Assembly: GCF_001426745.1 (NCBI RefSeq)
Contig: NZ_LMFI01000002.1
Location: 95,706-159,705 of the forward strand
Reading direction: 5' to 3'
DNA length: 64,000 nt
From: Nocardioides sp. Root140
GTDB taxonomy: Bacteria > Actinomycetota > Actinomycetes > Propionibacteriales > Nocardioidaceae
Made by a program: the position numbers and the translations under genes. Of the stretch, positions 58,236-64,000 are shown one piece after another (position 1 is the stretch's first letter; the number at the start of each line of letters is the position of its first letter). The notes under the pieces were generated by a model. It made no database searches. It had not been told where the DNA came from and worked only from the letters and a program-made list of their open reading frames with translations.

Positions 58236-59590
58236 GCCCCCGTCCAACGCGGCAGCATCACCTCGGCGACCAGCCCACCGCCCTCGGCCGGACCGATCGC
58301 GAAGTGGCCACCGAAGGTCTCCACGCGCGCCCGCACGATCGCCAGGCCGAGCCCGGTGCCGCCGATGTTCTGGTGCTCGCGGCCCCGGAAGAAGCGGGCA
58401 CCGACCTGCGAGAGGTCATCGGCATGCAGGCCCCGACCGTGGTCGCGCACGCTGAGCACGACGTGGTCGTCGAGCGTGCGCAGCCGCACCTCGACCCGGG
58501 ACCCGGCGGCGAACTTCGCGGCGTTGTCGAGCAGGGCGTCGAGGGCGACGTCGACGATGTCGGGCGTGGCCAGGGCCGTCGCGCTCACGGGCAGGTCGAC
58601 CTCGAGGTGCTCGATCACCGGCGCCCACATCTCGCAGCGGTGCCGGGCCTGCGCGGCCACGTCGACCGGCTGCGCCGTCACCTGGTGGGCACCCACCTGG
58701 CTCAGGTCGAGCAGCGACTCGACGATCGAGTTGAGCCGGTCGGCCTCGTCGAGCGCCAGGTCGGCCTCGCCCTCGTCGCCGGTCGTCGCGCGCAGGTTCT
58801 CCAGGCGCAGCCGTAGGGCGGTCAACGGGTTGCCCAGCTGGTGGGAGGCGTCCGCGATCAGGTCGCGCTGTTGCTGCTGGGAGGTCTCCACGTTGTCGGC
58901 CATCTGGTTGAACGACCGTGCGAGGTGCCGCAGCTCGGGTGGCCCGGCCAGCGCCGGCACCCGGGTGGACAGGTCTCCCTCGGCCAGCTTCAGTGCCGCC
59001 TCGTCCAGGCTGCTGACCGGCCGCAGCACCCAGCGCACGAACGGCCCGACCACGCCCACGGCGGTCAGCACCAGCACGGCCAGACCGGCCAGGACCAGCA
59101 GGCCGAGCCGCACCCCGACGTCGGACCGGATGTCGTCGGTGGGCGTCACGAGGATCACCGAGCCGAGGACCTGGGCGTCGCGGCCCACCGGTGAACCGAG
59201 CACGATCGGGTTGCCCTGCCACGGCCACGCGGTCGGGGGCGGTGAGGTGCCACTGCCGGACAGTGCCTGCTCGACGGCCCGGGCGACGTCCGGGTCCCGG
59301 GCGTCGGCGCCCGGCGTCGATGCGGCGATCACCACCGAGTTGGCGTCGGTGACGACGACGGTGCCGCCGTACACGTCGGCGTAGCGTTCGAGGTCGGTCT
59401 CCAACTCGTTGAAGTGGCCGTCCTCCAACGCCCGCTCGGCAAGCACCGCGAAGCGGGTCACGTCGGTGAGGCGGCGGACGAAGACGTCCTGGGTGCGATC
59501 CTCGGCGTACGCATTGACCAGCGGCACCATCAGCGCGACCAGCAGCATGCCGAGCAGGGCGGCCGCCACCGTGACGAGTCGGCGCCTCAC
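58214..59590 (-). CDS. Sensor histidine kinase, HAMP/HisKA type (TctE-like)
   Basis: About 458 residues: TM1 (RLVTVAAALLGMLLVALMVPLV), an external domain of about 140 residues, TM2 (LLVLAGLAVLVLTAVGVVGPFV), a HAMP linker, HisKA with DASHQLGNPLTALRLRLENL (phospho-H in SHQLGNP) and HATPase (LLDNAAKFAAGS, GTGLGLAIV). GTG at 59590 begins just before TM1; longer frames overlap the response regulator gene. It is transcribed after the regulator. Kinases of this group often sense carboxylates through an external ligand or receptor. Confidence 0.9.
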   Translation of the reverse strand: MRRRLVTVAAALLGMLLVALMVPLVNAYAEDRTQDVFVRRLTDVTRFAVLAERALEDGHFNELETDLERYADVYGGTVVVTDANSVVIAASTPGADARDPDVARAVEQALSGSGTSPPPTAWPWQGNPIVLGSPVGRDAQVLGSVILVTPTDDIRSDVGVRLGLLVLAGLAVLVLTAVGVVGPFVRWVLRPVSSLDEAALKLAEGDLSTRVPALAGPPELRHLARSFNQMADNVETSQQQQRDLIADASHQLGNPLTALRLRLENLRATTGDEGEADLALDEADRLNSIVESLLDLSQVGAHQVTAQPVDVAAQARHRCEMWAPVIEHLEVDLPVSATALATPDIVDVALDALLDNAAKFAAGSRVEVRLRTLDDHVVLSVRDHGRGLHADDLSQVGARFFRGREHQNIGGTGLGLAIVRARVETFGGHFAIGPAEGGGLVAEVMLPRWTGAQPRSLK

Positions 59591-59594
59591 CCGC

Positions 59595-60266
59595 TCACGT
59601 CCCCTCGGCGCGAGCGGGAGCCACCCGGTAGCCGGTGCCGCGCACCGTCTCGATGAGCTCCGGCCGGCCGAGCTTCCCGCGCAGGCTCGCGACATGTACG
59701 TCGATCGTGCGGGAGGCGCCCACCCACGAGGTGTGCCAGATCGCCTCCATGATCGACTCCCGGGTGACCACGTCGCCATTGCCCTGCACCAGCAGGGCAA
59801 GCAGGTCCAGCTCCTTGGGCGCGAGCGCGACCGGCTCGTCGTCGACGTACGCCTGGCGGGCCCCGGTGTCGACCCGGATGCCGCCGAACTCCGCGCGCTC
59901 GGAGACCGTACGCCGACCGCTGCGGCGCATCACCGCCTCGATCCGCGCCATCAGCTCGGCGAGCCGGTAGGGCTTGGTGACGTAGTCGTCGACCCCGGCA
60001 CGCAGTGCGGCCACGACACTGGACTCCTCGCGGCGGGCGGTGACCGCGATGATCGGCACGGGGTTCACCTCGCGGATCTGGCGGCACAGGGCGAAGCCGT
60101 CCTGGTCGGGGAGCCCCATGTCGAGCAGGATCAGGTCGGCGGCCGCATGCATCGTCATCGCCTGGGCCGCGGTCGCCGCCCGGTCGACGATCAGGTTGGC
60201 CCGTTGCAGGGCCGGTTCGAGGGCGGCGACCACTCGGTCGTCGTCCTCGACGAGAAGGATGCGCAT
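59595..60266 (-). CDS. OmpR/PhoB-family response regulator (TctD-like)
   Basis: 223 residues. Receiver with D8-D9 and phosphoacceptor D49 (LILLDMGLPD), conserved lysine in YVTKPYRLAEL, and a C-terminal winged helix (LAPKELDLLALLVQGNGDVVTRE, SRTIDVHVASLRGKLG). It is divergent from the TRAP permease gene, whose promoter region holds a short palindrome, and is likely to control that transporter. ATG at 60266 has a GAGGA site. Confidence 0.92.
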   Translation of the reverse strand: MRILLVEDDDRVVAALEPALQRANLIVDRAATAAQAMTMHAAADLILLDMGLPDQDGFALCRQIREVNPVPIIAVTARREESSVVAALRAGVDDYVTKPYRLAELMARIEAVMRRSGRRTVSERAEFGGIRVDTGARQAYVDDEPVALAPKELDLLALLVQGNGDVVTRESIMEAIWHTSWVGASRTIDVHVASLRGKLGRPELIETVRGTGYRVAPARAEGT

Positions 60267-60335
60267 GGGTCCTCAGGAGGGATCGGAGCGGCGTACCTCA
60301 AGGCTCTGTAAAGTCTCGCAGCCAAGTGTGGATGT

Positions 60336-60350
60336 GACGTGGTTCACGTC
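60336..60350. promoter_or_regulatory. Palindrome in the regulator/TRAP divergent region
   Basis: GACGTG-GTT-CACGTC: a perfect 6-3-6 inverted repeat 16 bp upstream of the TRAP permease start and overlapping the expected -10/-35 zone (TACGTT at 60353-60358). A candidate operator for the adjacent response regulator. Confidence 0.4.
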
Positions 60351-60365
60351 CCTACGTTACCCAGC

Positions 60366-62522
60366 ATGCCTACCCCAACCGCCACCCCCCGCGACCGCAC
60401 GGACGGCCTCGAGCTGTCCGCCGCCGACGCCGAGAAGCTGGCCGCAGAGTTCGACGAGGAGCGGCCCGGCCGACGGCTGTCGCTGCGGGTCGACCGGTTG
60501 GTCAACCTCTGGTGCTTCCTGGTCGCCCTGTTCGTGCTCAAGCAGGTGTTCTGGCCGCTGACCCTGGGCAGCCAGTACTACCTCGTGCTGTTCCTGGCCA
60601 CCACACTCCCGCTGGCCTTCGTCTGCTACCGGTTCCGGGCCTCACGACACGACCCGATCGAGGCGCTCAACGCCACCGAGCGCAACGACAACCCGGGCAT
60701 CGTCGACTGGGCCCTGGCGTTGGTCACCCTGGTGGTCGGGCTCTACCCGGTGCTGCCGATCGCGCAGACGTCGTACGGGTTCGGTGGCTACGAAGGCTTC
60801 CTCGACCGGCAGGGATCACTGCTCGACCTCGACATCGCGGCCGGCCTGCTGCTCATGGTGCTGGTCCTCGAGGCCACGCGCCGCACCACCGGCCTGGTCC
60901 TGCCCGCCGTCTGCCTGGTCTTCTTCGCCTACGCCTACTACGGCGGCTACCTGCCGATCCACTGGACCATCTCGCACATGGGCCTGAACATCGACCAGAT
61001 CGTCAACGCCCTCTACAACGAGGCGAGCGGATTCTTCGGGGTGCCGCTCGACGTCGCCGCGACGTACATCGTGCTGTTCACGATCTACGGCGCCGTCCTC
61101 GAGCGGATGGGCGCCGGCCGGTTCTTCGTCGAGTTCGCGTTCTCGCTCTTCCGCAAGTCCTCCACCGCGCCGGGGCGCACCGTGGCCACCTCGGGCTTCC
61201 TGCTCGGCACCGTCTCCGGCTCCGGTACGGCGACCGCGGTCACCCTCGGCTCGTTCGCCTGGCCGATCCTCAAGCGGGCCGGCTACCCCAAGGAGTCCGC
61301 CGGCGGCATGCTGGCCGCCTCCGGAATCGGCGCGATCCTCTCGCCGCCGACCATGGGTGCTGCCGCGTTCATCATCGCGGAGTATCTCAGCGTCTCCTAC
61401 ATCACCGTGCTCGGCTGGGCGATCGTGCCCACCCTGCTCTACTACGTCGGCATCTTCATCGCCGTCGAGATCGACGCCCGGCGCTTCGGCGCGAAGCGGG
61501 TCGAGCTCGCGATCGGCAGCCCCTGGCAGCTGCTGGCCCGCTCCGGCTACCACTTCCTCAGCCTGGGCGTGATCATCTTCTTCCTCGCCATCGACGTGCC
61601 GCCGTTCAAGGCCGTCGTCTACGCCACGCTGGTGGCCGCGGCCTTCGGCCTGGCCGAGGCGTTCCTCTCCCGCCGCCCGGTGGTCAGCGGGTTCAGTGAG
61701 ACCGACGAGGGCCCCGGTGAGCGGATGGAGCTGAAGGCCTCGCTGGTCAACTTCGTCTCCCGCCTGTACGGCGCCCTGGCCGGCGGCATCCGCTCCGGAC
61801 TGCCGGTGATCGCCGTCTGCGCGGCGGCAGGTGTCATCACCTCCACCATCGCCAAGACCGGTCTCGGCCAGGTCCTGGCCGACTTCCTGGTGCAGGCGGC
61901 CGAGGCGATCGCGCCGAACCACGCCGTGCTGATCCTGCTGTCGGCGATCTTCTCCGCCATCGCGATCCTGATCCTGGGCCTGGCCGTGCCGGTCACCGCG
62001 TCGTTCATCCTCAGCTGGGTGGTCATCGGCCCGGCCCTGATCTCGCTGGGGGTCGGCGCCCCCGAGGTGGCGATGTTCATCTTCTACTACGCCGTGCTCT
62101 CGGAGGTCTCCCCGCCGACGGCGCTGGCCGCGGTCGCCTCCGCCGCCATCACCGGCGGCAAGGTGATCCCGACGATGATGCAGGCCTGCAAGTACACCCT
62201 GCCGGCCTTCCTGGCACCGCTCGCGTTCGTGGTCACCGACAACGGGTCGCTGCTGCTCGGCCGGGGGAGCCTGGCCGGCGTCGTCGGTGCCACGGTGGTC
62301 TGCTGCCTCGCCGTCGCCGGGCTCGCCGTCGCCACCACTGGGTGGATGTTCGGCCCCACCCGCCTGGTCGAACGGCTCCTGTGCCTCGCCGCCGCGCTGC
62401 TGCTGCTCTACCTCGAGCCGCTCTCGATGATCGCCGGCGGCGTCGTGCTGGCCGTCGCCGTACTGCTCCACCTGGCGGTGCGTGGGCGCGACCGCACCGC
62501 AGAGCCCGCCCCACAGTCCTGA
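60366..62522 (+). CDS. TAXI-TRAP transporter fused small/large membrane subunit (DctQM-type)
   Basis: 718 residues with about 17 membrane helices. The first part (about 50-230) resembles the small DctQ subunit; the rest is a DctM-type large subunit with GTVSGSGTATAVTLGSFAWP and GGMLAASGIGAILSPPTMGAAAF, signature loops of the fused TAXI-associated permeases. It moves an organic acid with Na+ or H+, delivered by a TAXI receptor. ATG at 60366 lies 7 nt after TACGTT (leaderless). The second TAXI receptor follows 67 bp downstream. Confidence 0.93.
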   Translation: MPTPTATPRDRTDGLELSAADAEKLAAEFDEERPGRRLSLRVDRLVNLWCFLVALFVLKQVFWPLTLGSQYYLVLFLATTLPLAFVCYRFRASRHDPIEALNATERNDNPGIVDWALALVTLVVGLYPVLPIAQTSYGFGGYEGFLDRQGSLLDLDIAAGLLLMVLVLEATRRTTGLVLPAVCLVFFAYAYYGGYLPIHWTISHMGLNIDQIVNALYNEASGFFGVPLDVAATYIVLFTIYGAVLERMGAGRFFVEFAFSLFRKSSTAPGRTVATSGFLLGTVSGSGTATAVTLGSFAWPILKRAGYPKESAGGMLAASGIGAILSPPTMGAAAFIIAEYLSVSYITVLGWAIVPTLLYYVGIFIAVEIDARRFGAKRVELAIGSPWQLLARSGYHFLSLGVIIFFLAIDVPPFKAVVYATLVAAAFGLAEAFLSRRPVVSGFSETDEGPGERMELKASLVNFVSRLYGALAGGIRSGLPVIAVCAAAGVITSTIAKTGLGQVLADFLVQAAEAIAPNHAVLILLSAIFSAIAILILGLAVPVTASFILSWVVIGPALISLGVGAPEVAMFIFYYAVLSEVSPPTALAAVASAAITGGKVIPTMMQACKYTLPAFLAPLAFVVTDNGSLLLGRGSLAGVVGATVVCCLAVAGLAVATTGWMFGPTRLVERLLCLAAALLLLYLEPLSMIAGGVVLAVAVLLHLAVRGRDRTAEPAPQS

Positions 62523-62589
62523 GCATCCCCATTCCCGCCCACGCGTCACCTTCCCTCCGTCCCACCCCATCAGAGAAACGGTCACTCCC

Positions 62590-63591
62590 ATGAAGAAGCA
62601 GAAGAAGCTCGCCCTCCTCACCGCCGGCATCGCCACCGCCGCCCTGACCCTGGCCGCATGCGGTGGTCAACAGGCCGGGGACGAAGCCGGCAGCGGAGCC
62701 GACGAGTCCAGCTGTGACGCCGGCGAAGGGCGCCTCAGCATCGCCACCGGCAACTCCACGGGCGTCTACTTCGTGGTCGGCGGCGGCCTCGCCAAGCTGA
62801 TCAACGACGAGACCGACGTGCAGGCCACCTCCGCGGAGACCGGGGCGTCGGTGCAGAACATCCAGCAGCTGGTCGAGGGCGACTACGACGTGGCGTTCTC
62901 GCTGGCCGACACCGCTGCCGACGCGGTCAACGGCGAAGGTGACTTCGACTCGGCCGAAGACGTGTCGACGATCGGTCGCATCTACTCCAACTACACCCAG
63001 ATCGTGGTGCGCACGGACTCCGGCATCGACTCGGTGGCCGACTTCAAGGGCAAGCGGATCTCGACAGGCTCGCCGCAGTCCGGCACCGAGGTGATCGCCA
63101 ACAAGCTGATCGAGGCCGCCGGGTTGAAGACCAGCGACGTCAAGGCCCAGCGCCTCGACCTGACCAAGACCATCGACGGCATGAAGGACGGCAGCATCGA
63201 CGGCCTCGTGTGGTCCGGTGGCATCCCGACCCCGGCGCTGACCGACCTGGTCACCTCGGTCGGTGACGACGTGAAGTTCCTCGACGCCACACCGCTGCTG
63301 CCGAAGCTGAAGAAGATCAACCAGGTCTACGAGGCCGGCACCGTGCCCGCCGCCACCTACGAGCTCGACAAGGACGTCCCGTCGATCGTGGTGCCCAACC
63401 TGCTGATGGTCCGCAACGACATGCGCGACAACCTGGCCTGCGCGCTGACCACCCTGGTCTTCGGCGAGACCGACAAGCTGGTCGACGTCCACCCGGCGGC
63501 CAAGGAGATCGCGTTGGAGAACGGTGAGAAGAGCGACCCCGTGCCGGTGCACCCCGGTTCCGAGCGCGCCTTCGCCGACCTCGCGAAGTAG
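62590..63591 (+). CDS. TAXI-family substrate-binding lipoprotein (second)
   Basis: 333 residues. Sec lipoprotein signal with lipobox (LTLAACGG), then the TAXI fold: LSIATGNSTGVYFVVGGGLA, ATSAETGASVQNIQQLVEGDYDVAF and GKRISTGSPQSGTEVIANKL. Expected to deliver substrate to the fused permease just upstream; ATG at 62590 has no close Shine-Dalgarno, and the upstream gap is C-rich. Related to but distinct from the receptor at 57264. The best known TAXI ligands are C5 acids such as glutamate, 2-oxoglutarate and relatives. Confidence 0.93.
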   Translation: MKKQKKLALLTAGIATAALTLAACGGQQAGDEAGSGADESSCDAGEGRLSIATGNSTGVYFVVGGGLAKLINDETDVQATSAETGASVQNIQQLVEGDYDVAFSLADTAADAVNGEGDFDSAEDVSTIGRIYSNYTQIVVRTDSGIDSVADFKGKRISTGSPQSGTEVIANKLIEAAGLKTSDVKAQRLDLTKTIDGMKDGSIDGLVWSGGIPTPALTDLVTSVGDDVKFLDATPLLPKLKKINQVYEAGTVPAATYELDKDVPSIVVPNLLMVRNDMRDNLACALTTLVFGETDKLVDVHPAAKEIALENGEKSDPVPVHPGSERAFADLAK

Positions 63592-63648
63592 CGCCCGGCC
63601 CGACCGTTCCGCATGACCCCCCCACCGATCCCGCCCAGGAGAGACCCC

Positions 63649-64000
63649 GTGAACGACCACCCCACCACCGCCGTGTCGAAGGCATCCATGACGCCGCTCC
63701 AGTTCTTCGACACCGACGCGTTGCTCTCGGAGGAGGATGTCGCGATCCGCGACACGGTGCGCAAGTACGTCGAGTCGAAGGTGAAGCCGCAGCTGGCTGG
63801 TTGGTATGAGTCGGCGTCGATTCCGGCCCGTGAGCTGGCCAAGGAGCTCGGGTCGTTGGGTGTGTTGGGAATGCATCTGGAGGGTTATGGGTGTGCGGGT
63901 ACCAGTGCGACGGCGTACGGGTTGGCCTGCATGGAGCTGGAGGCCGGTGACTCGGGGTTGCGGTCGTTGGTGTCGGTGCAGGGGTCGTTGGCGATGTTCG
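63649..64000 (+). CDS. Acyl-CoA dehydrogenase, glutaryl-CoA dehydrogenase type, C-terminus outside window
   Basis: The first 117 residues of an acyl-CoA dehydrogenase: TPLQFFDTDALLSEEDVAIR, RKYVESKVKPQLAGWYE and LEAGDSGLRSLVSVQGSLAM. The last block is a hallmark of glutaryl-CoA dehydrogenases, which oxidise and decarboxylate glutaryl-CoA to crotonyl-CoA. GTG at 63649 follows AGGAGAG. The gene lies 57 bp after the TAXI receptor, linking that transporter to glutarate-like substrates. From about 63,790 the codons change abruptly to G/T-ending forms (TTG, GGT, TAT), unlike upstream genes. Confidence 0.85.
   Translation, partial: MNDHPTTAVSKASMTPLQFFDTDALLSEEDVAIRDTVRKYVESKVKPQLAGWYESASIPARELAKELGSLGVLGMHLEGYGCAGTSATAYGLACMELEAGDSGLRSLVSVQGSLAMF

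Noticed and set aside
1..64000. Insertion sequences, integrases or attachment sites
   Set aside because: No transposase or recombinase motifs were seen, and the single tRNA has no adjacent integrase or duplicated 3' end.

Overview
The window is about 70% G+C, uses GTG and TTG starts freely, and encodes actinobacterial marker proteins: a WhiB-like protein, a MarP-type protease, a BldG-like STAS protein, an Ssd/Tad locus, a topoisomerase I with a lysine-rich tail, and a proton pyrophosphatase. Gene order follows the backbone I recall from Mycobacterium tuberculosis (Rv3644c to Rv3682) and Streptomyces (about SCO3540 to SCO3580). The family content and an intergenic palindromic element suggest Nocardioides or a close relative in the Nocardioidaceae. 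That placement is inference.

Layout. 1-4.9 kb: the start of a class A penicillin-binding protein, a WhiB4/WblA regulator, and two paired Get3-like ATPases. 4.9-13.7 kb: an accessory block with an IclR regulator, a 3-oxoacid CoA-transferase (two subunits), an ABC efflux-type transporter, a two-component system and an AlkD-like protein. 13.8-24.1 kb: backbone again, with DUF4177, RidA, Nudix, metallo-beta-lactamase-fold, NhaA, holin-like, MarP, CoA-type Nudix, TlpA-like, Nth, CRP and Acs. 24.2-30.1 kb: two sodium:solute (acetate/pyruvate type) symporter operons, the second with a LytS/LytTR sensor pair. 30.1-37.7 kb: a methyltransferase, a degenerate Fic-like protein, a likely Ms1 small RNA locus, an HAD phosphatase, and an Ssd-TadA-TadB-TadC-Flp-TadE pilus locus. 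37.8-41.4 kb: a NarL-type two-component pair and an ECF sigma factor with a membrane partner. 41.4-55.6 kb: a DEAD/DEAH helicase, BldG-like protein, HppA, methyltransferase, DUF2510 protein, TopA, Tmk, HolB and a secreted alpha/beta hydrolase. 55.7-64 kb: a LysR regulator, a zinc-ribbon peptide, tRNA-Thr(CGT), and a TAXI-TRAP transport/sensing cluster leading into a truncated acyl-CoA dehydrogenase of glutaryl-CoA dehydrogenase type.

How parts work together. Acs, the symporters and the CoA-transferase point to uptake and activation of short organic acids. The TAXI-TRAP cluster has a fused permease, one receptor beside it, a second receptor beside a histidine kinase/response regulator pair, and a glutaryl-CoA dehydrogenase start. 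It looks like a C5-dicarboxylate uptake and sensing module. Many genes have a TANNNT hexamer 6-8 nt before the start codon and no ribosome binding site, the signature of leaderless transcripts. This was used to choose starts.

Limits: all calls are by eye. Comparisons with named genomes are from memory, and no searches were run.
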